Shown one piece after another: positions 42,222 through 51,028 of a stretch of 64,000 nt of DNA (position 1 is its first letter; each line of letters begins with the position of its first letter). The notes beneath the pieces are model-generated. The model had not been told where the DNA came from and did not search any database. It saw nothing but the letters and a program-made list of their open reading frames with translations. The DNA lies in contig NZ_JAIWNB010000007.1 of assembly GCF_020215705.1 (NCBI RefSeq), forward strand, positions 248,001 to 312,000. Reading direction: 5' to 3'. Position numbers and translations under genes: made by a program. The DNA is from Nonomuraea aurantiaca. GTDB taxonomy: Bacteria > Actinomycetota > Actinomycetes > Streptosporangiales > Streptosporangiaceae.

Positions 42222-43609
42222 GCGCGACATTCCTCGGCATGCCAGGAAATTTCCCGCAAAATGCGGCGGAGGCCGTACAGAACTCTCAGCTCCGCTACAA
42301 CCTCCGCAAGGCCACGCACACCATCCGTGGCAAGCGCGCGAACGTCGTCGGCGAGCTCCCCGACTGGCAGGAGCTCCGCGCGGCCGGCAAGGCGATCAAG
42401 GACGACACCCTGCGCCACCTCGACCGCTACCTCCTCCAGCTGGAGGAGGCCGTGACCAGGGCGGGCGGCCACGTCCACTGGGCCCGCGACGCCGACGAGG
42501 CCAACCGCATCGTCACCCGGCTCGTCCAGGCCACCGGCGAGAGCGAGGTGGTCAAGGTCAAGTCGATGGCCACCCAGGAGATCGGTCTCAACGAGGCGCT
42601 GGCCGCGCATGGCATCACCGCCTACGAGACCGACCTGGCCGAGCTGATCGTGCAGCTCGGCGACGACTTCCCGAGCCACATCCTGGTGCCCGCGATCCAC
42701 CGCAACCGGGCCGAGATCCGCGAGATCTTCCTCGACAAGATGCGCCCGGTCCCGGCGGACCTCACCGACGAGCCGCGCGCGCTGGCCGAGGCCGCCCGGC
42801 TGCACCTGCGCGAACGCTTCCTCAAGAGCAAGGTCGCCGTCTCGGGCGCCAACTTCATGATCGCCGAGACCGGCACGCTGGTGGTGCTGGAGTCCGAGGG
42901 CAACGGCCGGATGTGCCTCACGCTGCCGGAGACCCTGATCAGCGTGGTCGGCATCGAGAAGCTGCTGCCCTCCTGGCGCGACCTCGAGGTCTTCCTGCAA
43001 CTGCTGCCGCGCAGCTCCACCGGCGAGCGCATGAACCCCTACACCAGCATGTGGACCGGCTCGGCCGAGGGCCAGGACTTCCACCTGGTCCTCCTCGACA
43101 ACGGCCGCACGAACGTGCTCGCCGACGAGGTGGGCCGCCAGGCGCTGCGCTGCATCCGCTGCTCGGCCTGCCTGAACGTCTGCCCGGTCTACGAGCGCGC
43201 GGGCGGCCATGCCTACGGCTCGGTCTACCCGGGCCCGATCGGCGCGATCCTCACCCCGCAGCTCAGGGGCATGTCGTCGGATCTGGATGCCTCGCTGCCG
43301 TACGCCTCCAGCCTCTGCGGCGCCTGCTACGAGGTGTGCCCGGTCGCGATCGACATCCCCGAGGTGCTCGTGGACCTGCGCGCCAAGGTCCGCCACGCGC
43401 CGGCCGAGCGGGTGGGCATGCGCGTCGCGGGCTGGATACTCAACGACGAGGTACGGCTGGCCAAGGCGCAACGCCTGGCCACCCGCTTCCGCAAGGTGGT
43501 GCCCAAACGCCTGCCGGGCCCCCTGTCGGCCTGGACCGACACCCGGGACCTGCCGGAGATCCCGGAAGAATCCTTCAGAGACTGGTGGGAGCGGAATGAG
43601 CGCGCGTGA
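42218..43609 (+). CDS. lutB: Lactate utilization protein B, iron-sulfur protein
   Basis: 463-residue Fe-S subunit of the LutABC lactate oxidase. An N-terminal LUD-like domain (VSGANFMIAETGTLVVLESEGN is its core) is followed by two ferredoxin-like 4Fe-4S motifs, CIRCSACLNVCPVYE and CGACYEVCPVAIDIP, and a C-terminal DUF3390-like tail. Length and order match LutB/YkgF. ATGA overlap with lutA and a 14-bp overlap with lutC show tight translational coupling in one operon under the divergent repressor. Confidence 0.95.
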   Translation: MSATFLGMPGNFPQNAAEAVQNSQLRYNLRKATHTIRGKRANVVGELPDWQELRAAGKAIKDDTLRHLDRYLLQLEEAVTRAGGHVHWARDADEANRIVTRLVQATGESEVVKVKSMATQEIGLNEALAAHGITAYETDLAELIVQLGDDFPSHILVPAIHRNRAEIREIFLDKMRPVPADLTDEPRALAEAARLHLRERFLKSKVAVSGANFMIAETGTLVVLESEGNGRMCLTLPETLISVVGIEKLLPSWRDLEVFLQLLPRSSTGERMNPYTSMWTGSAEGQDFHLVLLDNGRTNVLADEVGRQALRCIRCSACLNVCPVYERAGGHAYGSVYPGPIGAILTPQLRGMSSDLDASLPYASSLCGACYEVCPVAIDIPEVLVDLRAKVRHAPAERVGMRVAGWILNDEVRLAKAQRLATRFRKVVPKRLPGPLSAWTDTRDLPEIPEESFRDWWERNERA

Positions 43610-44180
43610 CGAGATCCTGGCCAGGGTCCGCCGAGCCGTTGAAGGCGCCCCCGAGGTGGCGATCCCGCGCGGCTACCGTACGGCCACGCAGGTAGCGGAC
43701 CTCGTGGGCCTGTTCGCCGAGCGGGTGGACGACTACCGCGCCGTCGTGCACGTGCTGCCCGCGGCCGAGGTGCCCGGCAAGGTGGCCGAGCTGGTGGCCG
43801 GCCGCCGGATGGTCGTGCCCGAGGGGCTACCGGCGGAGTGGCGGGTGCCCGGCGCCGTCGCGGGTGACTCCGTGACCGAGCTGGACGCCGCCGACGGTGT
43901 GATCACCTGCTGCGCGGTGGCCATCGCCGAGACCGGCACGATCGTCCTCGACTCCGGCCCCGGCCAAGGGCGCCGGGCGCAGACCCTGGTGCCCGACTAC
44001 CACCTGTGCGTGGTCCGCGCGGACCAGATCGTGGCCGGAGTGCCCGAGGCGGTCGCCCGGCTCGACCCGGTCCGCCCGCTGACCTGGATCAGCGGCCCGT
44101 CGGCCACCAGCGACATCGAGCTCAACCGGGTCGAGGGCGTACACGGGCCGCGGACGCTGGAAGTGATCATAAGTACCTGA
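43596..44180 (+). CDS. lutC: Lactate utilization protein C, LUD domain
   Basis: 194-residue LUD-domain subunit of the lactate oxidation complex. The signature AIAETGTIVLDSGPGQGRR, then LVPDYHLCVVRADQIV and ISGPSATSDIELNRVEGVHGP, is characteristic of LutC/YkgG. It begins 14 bp inside lutB and completes the three-gene operon. It converges on, and overlaps by 14 bp, the Vms1-like gene. Confidence 0.95.
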   Translation: MSARDEILARVRRAVEGAPEVAIPRGYRTATQVADLVGLFAERVDDYRAVVHVLPAAEVPGKVAELVAGRRMVVPEGLPAEWRVPGAVAGDSVTELDAADGVITCCAVAIAETGTIVLDSGPGQGRRAQTLVPDYHLCVVRADQIVAGVPEAVARLDPVRPLTWISGPSATSDIELNRVEGVHGPRTLEVIIST

Positions 44181-45183
44181 TGACCGCCGCCGCGTCCGAG
44201 ATCTCCTGGCTGAACCACAGCTCGGCGTCCGTCATGGTCGCGGCTCTGGTCAGCGCGGAGTCCGCGCGCTCCGGCACCGGATCGTCCACCCCCCAGCCGC
44301 GTAGCTCCTCGGGGGCGGTGGCCAGCTGCGTGCCGCCTCCGCCGCCGATCCACATGGGCTTGGTCACCTCGCCCGGCATCAGCACCGCGTGCACCCTGCC
44401 CTCCCGCAGGGCGTGCGCGACTTCGGCCAGCCCGGTGGGGCCGCCGGTCTCCCGGTACCGGTCGAGCAGCTCCGCCCGCCGACGGTCGAGGTAGGAGTCG
44501 AGCGCGGTCTCGACGTCTCGTTCGAACTGCTCGTGGTCGGCGCGGCTGCCGTGTTCGACCATCATCACGCGGTCCACGGACTTCGTACCGAGATGATCGC
44601 AGAGCAGCGAACGCGACTTGGGGTCGCCGGCCACCACGACGAGTTCGAGGCCGAGCCGCCGGACCTGCTCGTCGATCTCATGCGCGACGGTCTTCGCGCT
44701 CTCCTCCCACGGCTCCTCCACGCGGCACTCGTACCGCTTCCGTGACCAGCCACCCCAGCTGGTCCTGTGCAGCGGCCACGAGGCGGCCGCCACGGTGGGC
44801 CGGCGGGGGGAGCCGCTGCCGAAGACGGTCAGCTCGGTGCCCGCGTGGTCCACGATGGCCCGCAGGTGCGGGAGGTTCTCTCCGCGCAGCATCAGCAGGG
44901 GCGTGACCAGCGGCAGCGGGCTGTACGCGGCCAGCTCCGGCGCCTCGGCGAGCGTCTCCGCCAGCACCACGTCGCCGTGGGTGGCGAACATCACCCGCGC
45001 GGCCGCCGACCCCGCGGCCTCCCTTTCCAGAGCGTCGAGCGTGTCCGGGTCCACCTCGCCGCGGAGCTGGGCACGCAGGTCACGCCAGTGCTTCTCACGC
45101 TCGCGCCCGGTGAGGGCGGCCAGATAGACCGAGGCGTACGGCCCGCGGCGCTCATAGAGCGGCCGGATGAAGTCGAGCCGCAC
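44167..45183 (-). CDS. Vms1/Ankzf1-like (baeRF) putative peptidyl-tRNA hydrolase
   Basis: 338-residue protein of the bacterial/archaeal eRF1-like (baeRF family 2) group. N-terminal RGPYASVYL, a middle KTVAHEIDEQVRRLGLELVVVAGDPKSRSLL segment and a C-terminal GRVHAVLMPGEVTKPMWIGG resemble the release-factor fold used by Vms1/Ankzf1 to free stalled nascent chains from tRNA. No GGQ motif is obvious, so hydrolase activity is not assured. GTG start. It is followed on the minus strand side by lutC (convergent) and preceded by a DUF2795 gene 3 bp upstream, with which it likely forms an operon. Confidence 0.75.
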   Translation of the reverse strand: MRLDFIRPLYERRGPYASVYLAALTGREREKHWRDLRAQLRGEVDPDTLDALEREAAGSAAARVMFATHGDVVLAETLAEAPELAAYSPLPLVTPLLMLRGENLPHLRAIVDHAGTELTVFGSGSPRRPTVAAASWPLHRTSWGGWSRKRYECRVEEPWEESAKTVAHEIDEQVRRLGLELVVVAGDPKSRSLLCDHLGTKSVDRVMMVEHGSRADHEQFERDVETALDSYLDRRRAELLDRYRETGGPTGLAEVAHALREGRVHAVLMPGEVTKPMWIGGGGGTQLATAPEELRGWGVDDPVPERADSALTRAATMTDAELWFSQEISDAAAVIRYL

Positions 45184-45186
45184 CGT

Positions 45187-45480
45187 TCACCACCCCCGCT
45201 TCTCCATGCCGAGCCCGAACGCGTCCGCGGCCTGCCCGATGGTGAGGTACTGCCGCTCCGGGAACGAGTGCAGCAGCTCCAGCACCTCGTCGGGCGCGTG
45301 CCGATACTCGGCGTGCCGCAGCAGATCCTCCCTGGATGAGGGGAAAGAGGTGTCACTGACCCATTTGAAGAGCTCGGCGCCCTCGGTGTGCGTGGGGCCG
45401 CCGCCCCGGACCATGCCTTCCGTCTCGTGCTGCCGCTCCTCGTCAAGGCGGGGGCCGTGTTCGGCGCTGCCACGTTCCAT
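45187..45480 (-). CDS. DUF2795 domain protein
   Basis: 97-residue protein with a hydrophilic N-terminus and a DUF2795 core: SSREDLLRHAEYRHAPDEVLELLHSFPERQYLTIGQAADAFG is the family arrangement (given here in outline: SREDLLRHA, VLELLHSFPERQY, AADAFG). The fold is small and helical, with no known function. The ATG at 45480 is preferred because AGAGGAG then sits 8 bases upstream; the in-frame GTG at 45489 abuts it. Co-directional with and 3 bp from the Vms1-like gene. Confidence 0.78.
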   Translation of the reverse strand: MERGSAEHGPRLDEERQHETEGMVRGGGPTHTEGAELFKWVSDTSFPSSREDLLRHAEYRHAPDEVLELLHSFPERQYLTIGQAADAFGLGMEKRGW

Positions 45481-45554
45481 GGTGGTCACTCCTCTCTAAG
45501 GCGACCTACCCCCGCTTTCATGGGCAAACATCGCGGCTGTGTACCCTGCCGAGG

Positions 45555-46634
45555 GTGTTCGATCCCGGTGTGAGAATCACCACCGCGCGGCTCGTGCTCC
45601 GGCCCTTCGGCATCTCGGACGCCGACCGGATCCGCTCGATCGTGCAGTCCGGTGCCCAGTTCCTGCCGCCCGGCACCCCGGGCAAGGCGTCGGGCATCGC
45701 ACACTGGCTCAAGACCGGCGTGCACGAGCTGCGCCGCTCCGGGCAGGGCGTGCACCTGGCGATGGCCGACGCCGACGACCGCGTCGTGGGCGCCATCAGC
45801 CTGTTCAAGACCTCGTGGAGCGCGGGAACGACCGAGGTCGGGTACGGCGTGCACCCCCTCTACCGGGGTCGCGGGTTCGCGCCCGAAGCCGTCCGCGGGC
45901 TGGTCGACTGGGTCTTCGCCACAACGGAGCTGCGCAGGATCGACCTGACGGCCAACCTCGACAATCTCGCCTCGCTGCGCGTCGCCCAGAAAGCGGGCTT
46001 CACCTGGGAAGGCGTGCTCCGGGACGCCGCGATGGAGGACGACGGGCCGCACGATCTGGTGATCTTCGGCCTGCTGCGCGGCGACAGCCGCGCCCCGTCC
46101 GACACGCTGCCCCGCACCGAGCTGCGTACCTCGCGGCTACTGCTCAGGCCACCGGCCGAGGCCGACGTGCCGGACCTGGCGGCCACGGGCGCCGACCCGC
46201 TCACCCAGGCCGAGACCGGGCTGCCGCGCGGCTACACGGAGGCGGACGCCCGCGCGTTCATCGGCGCCGCCGAGCGGATCCGGACCAGGGGCCAGGGGAT
46301 CGCCTACACCGTGGCGGAGCTGGCCGGCGGCCGTTTCGTGGCGAACGTGGACCTCAGGGACGCCGACTGGGCCAACAGGTCGGCGGAGGTCGGCTACATG
46401 ACCGCGCCCTGGGCCCGCGGCCGGGGGTACGCGGGGGAGGCCGTGCTGGCGATCGCCCGCTGGCTGTTCGTCACGCAGGGCTTCGCACGGCTGCAGCTGC
46501 GGGCGGCGGTCACCAACGTGGCCTCGCAGCGGGTCGCGGAGAAGGCGGGCTTCGTCCGGGAGGGCGTGGCGCGCAACGCGCTTCTGGGGCGTGACCTGGT
46601 CGTCTACAGTCTCACTCCGGCCGATCTGGCCTGA
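45555..46634 (+). CDS. Tandem GNAT N-acetyltransferase
   Basis: 359-residue protein with two GNAT domains. Domain 1 (about residues 8-175) has TARLVLRPF, the acetyl-CoA loop GVHPLYRGRGFAPEA and LRVAQKAGFTWEGVLRD; domain 2 (about 183-355) repeats the pattern with RLLLRPPAEADV, APWARGRGYAGEAV and RVAEKAGFVREGVARN. Each resembles RimJ/RimL-type acetyltransferases acting on protein N-termini or amino acids. The arrangement is an in-gene duplication. Substrate unknown; no operon partner is evident. Confidence 0.9.
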   Translation: MFDPGVRITTARLVLRPFGISDADRIRSIVQSGAQFLPPGTPGKASGIAHWLKTGVHELRRSGQGVHLAMADADDRVVGAISLFKTSWSAGTTEVGYGVHPLYRGRGFAPEAVRGLVDWVFATTELRRIDLTANLDNLASLRVAQKAGFTWEGVLRDAAMEDDGPHDLVIFGLLRGDSRAPSDTLPRTELRTSRLLLRPPAEADVPDLAATGADPLTQAETGLPRGYTEADARAFIGAAERIRTRGQGIAYTVAELAGGRFVANVDLRDADWANRSAEVGYMTAPWARGRGYAGEAVLAIARWLFVTQGFARLQLRAAVTNVASQRVAEKAGFVREGVARNALLGRDLVVYSLTPADLA

Positions 46635-46750
46635 TGGATCTCGCCGGTCCGGCGGGCAGGACGGGGCGGTTCGGGCGGACAGGCACACCGGACAGGCGTT
46701 CGTACCCTTTGTGAAACACCTCGGCACCCGTCACCCTTAGTGGTGAGGCG

Positions 46751-47935
46751 GTGAGGCGCATGATCACGGTGGTCGGGTGGGACGGATCGGAGCTGTCGGC
46801 CAGGGCGGTCGAGCGGCTGCGCGGGGCGACGCTCGTGGTGGGGCCGGACGCCATCATCGGGCAGCTCAGGCTGACCGCTTCGGTCGTGGCCGACGGGTCG
46901 CTGCTCCAGACCCTCGACAATCACCTCGAACAGGGCGAGGGCGCCGCCGTGGTCGTCGCCGAGGGCGATCCCGGCTTCTTCGGCGTGGTGCGCAGGCTGC
47001 GCGCCCACGGGCTCAAGCCCGACGTGCTGCCCGCCACCTCACTCGTCACCCGCGCCTTCGCCTGCGCAGGGCTCAACTGGGAGGACGCGCTCGTCGTCGC
47101 CCCGGCCGGTCCGCACCAGCTCAACCGGGTCGTCAACGCCTGCCGGGCGCACCCCAAGGTGGCCCTGCTGGTCGCGCCCGGCGTCGGGCCCGGCGACATC
47201 GCCCGCGAGCTGGCGCCCACGACCCCGCGCGAGCTGATCGTCTGCGAGGACATCGGCGGGCCCGACGAGCGGGTCACCCACAGCCGCATGGGCGAGGCCA
47301 CCACCCGGCCGTGGAAGGACCCCGACGTGGTGCTCGTCATCGACCCCCTCCACCAGACCAGGGAGCCCGGCTGGGTGGCGGGCGCGCAGCCGGGGCCGGC
47401 CGAATGGGCGCTGCCGTTCGCGTCCTCGATGCCGGCCGAGGTCAGGGCGTACATCCTGGCCAAGCTCGGCCCCCGGCTCGGCGACCTGGTCTGGGACGTG
47501 GGCGCGGGCTCCGGCGAGATCGCCGTCGAGTGCGCCCGGCTCGGCGCGGCCGTCGTGGCCGTCGAGCGGGACGAGGCGGCCTGCGCCCGGCTGCGCGCCA
47601 GCGTTCTCGAACACGGCGTCAAAGTGGCTCTGGCCAGGGGACAGGCGCCGCCCGCGCTCGAGCCGCTGCCCGATCCCGACGCGGTGTTCGTCGGCGGGGG
47701 CGGGGCCGACGTCATCGTGGCCTGCGCCGCCCGCCGGCCGCGCACGCTGGTCTGCGCGCTGAAGACGGTCGAACGGGTCTCCGCGGTGCTCGACCGGCTC
47801 CGCGAGCACGGCTATCGTGCCGAGGGCACGCAGATAATCGCCTCAAAGCTCACCATTCAGCCGGACGGATCGCATAGCCTGGCCGCGGCCGACCCTGTCT
47901 TCGTCGTACACGCGACCCCCTCGCGTGTGGCGTGA
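46751..47935 (+). CDS. cobL: Precorrin-6Y C5,15-methyltransferase (CbiE-CbiT fusion)
   Basis: 394-residue bifunctional enzyme that methylates C5 and C15 of the corrin ring and decarboxylates the C12 acetate. The N-terminal CbiE half (MITVVGWDGSELSARAVERL, VVAEGDPGFFG, VAPGVGPGDIAREL) is a tetrapyrrole methyltransferase; the C-terminal CbiT half has the SAM motif WDVGAGSGEIAVECARLGA and VFVGGGG. An in-frame ATG at 46760 is an alternative start. First gene of the window's cobalamin group; CbiX follows 65 bp on, on the same strand. Confidence 0.93.
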   Translation: MRRMITVVGWDGSELSARAVERLRGATLVVGPDAIIGQLRLTASVVADGSLLQTLDNHLEQGEGAAVVVAEGDPGFFGVVRRLRAHGLKPDVLPATSLVTRAFACAGLNWEDALVVAPAGPHQLNRVVNACRAHPKVALLVAPGVGPGDIARELAPTTPRELIVCEDIGGPDERVTHSRMGEATTRPWKDPDVVLVIDPLHQTREPGWVAGAQPGPAEWALPFASSMPAEVRAYILAKLGPRLGDLVWDVGAGSGEIAVECARLGAAVVAVERDEAACARLRASVLEHGVKVALARGQAPPALEPLPDPDAVFVGGGGADVIVACAARRPRTLVCALKTVERVSAVLDRLREHGYRAEGTQIIASKLTIQPDGSHSLAAADPVFVVHATPSRVA

Positions 47936-48000
47936 CCTGTTTCAACCGGCACGCATCGGTTATCCTCGCGTGTCTTGCCTACGCACCGGAGATTCCCTCA

Positions 48001-48843
48001 ATGAAGCCCCCGCTCCTGCTCATCGGGCAGGGCTCGAACGATGACGCCGACTCCGCCGAGTTCGGCAGGTTCGTCCACAGGCTCCGTTGCCGCCTGGACC
48101 AGCGGGCCGCCGACGTCTCCGGAGGCTATCTGGAGCGCGCCACGCCACGGGTCAGCGAGTCCGTCGCCTCTCTGGTCGCTCGCGGACACCACCGGCTGGT
48201 GGCGCTGCCGCTGAGCCTCAGCCGGGTGGGCGCGGAGTTCCCCGCCGCCATGGCCAGGGTGCAGGAACGCCACCCGACCCTCATGTGCGACTACGGCCGC
48301 CCGCTGGGGCCCGACCCCCGCGTGCTCGCGCTGCTGGCCGAGCGCCTCAACGACGCCGCCACCGAGATGCCCAAGCTGCGCCCGCTGGAGCTGGTCGGCG
48401 GCCGGCCGCGGCTGCGCGCCGTCGACTCGGCGGCCACCGAGCTGCCCCTCCACGTCGAGCCGGGAGAGACCGCGGTCGTCCTGGTCGGCGAGGGCTCCAC
48501 CGACCCGGCGGCCAACGCCGAGATCCACCGCGTCTCGCGGCTGTTCTGGGAGACGCACGCCTACGACTTCATGACGGTCGAGACCGCCTTCGTCTCGGTC
48601 ACGCCGCCCGGGGTGCCCGGCGGGCTCGAGCGCTGCCGCCGCCTGGGCGCCAAGCGGGTGATCGTCGTCCCGTACCTGCTGTTCGCGGGCGGGATGCTGG
48701 AGCGCGTGTGGGCGCAGGCGCTGGCCTACGGCGCCGGCCATCCCGATCTCGACATCCGTTGCGCCGAGGTGATCGGCGACTGCGAGACCCTGGCCGATGT
48801 CGTCATCGACCGTTACGAGGAAGCGCTCCAACTCGTCCCGTGA
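48001..48843 (+). CDS. cbiX: CbiX-type sirohydrochlorin chelatase family protein
   Basis: 280-residue protein with two CbiX-like domains. Family members insert cobalt or nickel (or iron) into sirohydrochlorin. Domain 1 starts PLLLIGQGSNDDADSAEFG, where the position usually held by a catalytic His (GHGS/GHGT) is Gln; domain 2 starts VVLVGEGSTDPAANAE and has VVPYLLFAGGMLERVW. The later strand SLSRVGAEFPAAM covers the other metal-site region. The loss of the first His raises a doubt about chelatase activity. It lies between cobL and cobT, fitting a B12 role. Confidence 0.8.
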   Translation: MKPPLLLIGQGSNDDADSAEFGRFVHRLRCRLDQRAADVSGGYLERATPRVSESVASLVARGHHRLVALPLSLSRVGAEFPAAMARVQERHPTLMCDYGRPLGPDPRVLALLAERLNDAATEMPKLRPLELVGGRPRLRAVDSAATELPLHVEPGETAVVLVGEGSTDPAANAEIHRVSRLFWETHAYDFMTVETAFVSVTPPGVPGGLERCRRLGAKRVIVVPYLLFAGGMLERVWAQALAYGAGHPDLDIRCAEVIGDCETLADVVIDRYEEALQLVP

Positions 48844-48864
48844 CCCCCTACCCGGAGGTAAGCC

Positions 48865-49935
48865 GTGCTCGCTGAGACGCTCGCCGCGATTCGCCCCGCC
48901 GACCCGCGCGCCATCGCCGACGCTCGGGCCTACCAGGACCGTCTCACCAAGCCGCGCGGCTCGCTCGGCGCGCTGGAGGAGGTCGCGGTACGTCTGGCGG
49001 GCGCCGCGGGCACCACCCCGCCGCCCATGCCGGTCCCGGCGGCCTTGGCCATCTTCGCGGCCGACCACGGCGTCCACGCCCGCAACGTCACCCCGTGGCC
49101 GCAGGAGGTCACGATCCAGATGGTGGCCAACTTCCTGTCCGGCGGCGCGGTGGCCAACGCCTTCGCCAAGCAGGTCGGCGCGACGGTGACCGTGGTCGAC
49201 GTGGGTGTCGCGGCGGACCTGCCCGACGCGCCGGGCCTGATGAAGCGCAAGATCGATTACGGCACGGCCGACCTGTCCGCGGGGCCGGCCATGACCGTGG
49301 ATCAGGCCGTACAAGCGCTGGAAGCCGGCATCTCGGTGGCCCGCGAGCTGGTGGCGGGCGGCGCCCGCTGCCTGATCACCGGCGACATGGGCATCGCCAA
49401 CACCACCGCCTCCGCCGCGCTGATCTCCGCCTTCACCGGCCGGGACCCGGCCGACGTGACGGGCCGGGGGACCGGGATCGACGACGAGACGCACGCCCGC
49501 AAGGTGAGCGTGATCCGTGAGGCGCTCCGGGTGAACGGCGTCAACTCCGTCATGTCCCTGCCCAACGACGCCCTGCGGGCCCTGGCCGCCGTGGGCGGGT
49601 TCGAGCACGCGGCGCTGGTGGGCTTCATCCTCGGCGGCGCCGCGGCCCGCGTGCCGCTGATCCTCGACGGGGTCATCGCCGGGGCGGCCGCCCTCGTGGC
49701 GGCGGCGCTCGACCCCGCCGCGCTGGACCACTGCGTCGCCGGGCACCGCTCGGCCGAGGTGGGCCACACCGCGGCCCTCGGCCATCTCGGCCTGCGCCCC
49801 ATGGTGGACCTGGAGCTGCGGCTGGGGGAGGGCACCGGCGGGCTGCTGGCCTACCCGCTCGTCTGTGCCGCCGTACGCGTCATGCACGAGGTCGCCACCT
49901 TCGACTCGGCGGGAGTGACCGAAAAACACGTGTGA
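48865..49935 (+). CDS. cobT: Nicotinate-nucleotide-dimethylbenzimidazole phosphoribosyltransferase
   Basis: 356-residue enzyme that makes alpha-ribazole phosphate for the lower nucleotide loop of cobalamin. The signatures LTKPRGSLGALEEVAVRLAG, IFAADHGVHARNVTPWPQEVT, TGDMGIANTTASAAL and the catalytic-Glu region near GEGTGGLLAYPLV match CobT. GGAGG precedes the GTG start 21 bp after cbiX, so the two are likely one operon. Confidence 0.95.
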   Translation: MLAETLAAIRPADPRAIADARAYQDRLTKPRGSLGALEEVAVRLAGAAGTTPPPMPVPAALAIFAADHGVHARNVTPWPQEVTIQMVANFLSGGAVANAFAKQVGATVTVVDVGVAADLPDAPGLMKRKIDYGTADLSAGPAMTVDQAVQALEAGISVARELVAGGARCLITGDMGIANTTASAALISAFTGRDPADVTGRGTGIDDETHARKVSVIREALRVNGVNSVMSLPNDALRALAAVGGFEHAALVGFILGGAAARVPLILDGVIAGAAALVAAALDPAALDHCVAGHRSAEVGHTAALGHLGLRPMVDLELRLGEGTGGLLAYPLVCAAVRVMHEVATFDSAGVTEKHV

Positions 49936-49945
49936 TGATGGGGCC

Positions 49946-50959
49946 ATGTCGAGATACGGCCCCATGTACGGTCCCGATGTCACCTTCCTCGGCGTCGAGC
50001 GGTGCGATGTCGGCGATCCCGCGACGTACGCGGGTGCCGACGTAGTGATCATCGGAGCTCCGTTCGACGGCGGCACCTCCAACCGTCCGGGCGCCAGGTT
50101 CGGCCCGATGGCCCTGCGCCAGGCCTGCTACCTGCCGCACGACGGCTCCAGGCCCAGCCTGGCCCTGCGCGTCGACGCGCTGCGGGACCTGCGCGTGCTC
50201 GACGCGGGCGACGTCGAGTGCTACTCCGGCGACGTCGAGTCCTCGCTGGCCGCCATCGAGGACGCGGTCCACCGCGTCGCCGCCTCCGGCGCCGTGCCGC
50301 TGGTCCTGGGCGGCGACCACACGGTCGCGCTGCCCGACGCCAGGGGCACCGCCAGGGCGTACGAGCCGGGCCGCACCTCGATGATCCACTTCGACGCGCA
50401 CGCCGACACGGGCAACATCGCCTTCGGCCACCTGTACGGCCACGGCCAGCCCATGCGCCGCCTCATCGAGTCCGGCGCCATCCGCGGCGACCGGTTCCTG
50501 CAGATCGGGCTGCGCGGCTACTGGCCGGGTCCCGAGACGCTCGGCTGGATGGCCGAGCAGAACATGCGCTCGTACGAGATGACCGAGATCGTCACCCGAG
50601 GGCTCGAAGAGTGCCTGACGGAGGCGTTCGGGATCGCGCTCGACGCGTGCGACCAGATCTTCCTGTCCGTCGACATCGACGTCTGCGACCCCGGGCACGC
50701 CCCCGGCACCGGCACCCCCGAGCCGGGCGGGCTGTCGGCCAGGCAGCTCCTCGACTCGGTCCGGCGGATCTGCTACGAACTGCCGGTGGCCGGTATGGAG
50801 GTGGTCGAGGTGGCTCCGCCGTACGATCACGCGGACATCACCGCGTTCCTCGGGAACCGGGTTATCCTTGAGGCGCTGTCAGCGATGGCCAGACGCCGGA
50901 AGGACGATAATGGCGGGCCCCGCTGGGATCCTCACCAGCCGCTCCTTGACGGCCGATAA
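49946..50959 (+). CDS. Agmatinase/ureohydrolase family protein
   Basis: 337-residue binuclear manganese ureohydrolase. Metal ligands are seen in GGDHTVALP, IHFDAHADTG and SVDIDVCDPGHAPG, and the substrate loop has PFDGGTSNRPGARFGPMALR. It would release urea from agmatine, guanidinobutyrate or a related guanidino compound; specificity is not determined by these motifs. It starts 10 bp after cobT and may be co-transcribed, though it has no obvious link to B12. Confidence 0.9.
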   Translation: MSRYGPMYGPDVTFLGVERCDVGDPATYAGADVVIIGAPFDGGTSNRPGARFGPMALRQACYLPHDGSRPSLALRVDALRDLRVLDAGDVECYSGDVESSLAAIEDAVHRVAASGAVPLVLGGDHTVALPDARGTARAYEPGRTSMIHFDAHADTGNIAFGHLYGHGQPMRRLIESGAIRGDRFLQIGLRGYWPGPETLGWMAEQNMRSYEMTEIVTRGLEECLTEAFGIALDACDQIFLSVDIDVCDPGHAPGTGTPEPGGLSARQLLDSVRRICYELPVAGMEVVEVAPPYDHADITAFLGNRVILEALSAMARRRKDDNGGPRWDPHQPLLDGR

Positions 50960-51028
50960 ATCTCTCGGTAAGACCCGGTAGGTTTACCTCTTGACACACC
51001 AAGCTTCGCGAACGGGAGATTCCCCAGC

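Noticed and set aside
46635..46750. Cobalamin riboswitch before cobL
   Set aside because: No B12-box-like segment or the expected multi-stem layout could be recognised; the gap is also too short for a full riboswitch. The gaps before cobQ and cobA likewise show none.
47998..50082. 694-codon minus-strand frame across cbiX and cobT
   Set aside because: Shadow of two well-recognised cobalamin genes; no hydrophobic or catalytic pattern.
49946..50959. Agmatinase as a cobalamin enzyme
   Set aside because: Adjacent to cobT, but the metal motifs are clearly those of ureohydrolases; no known B12 step uses such an enzyme.
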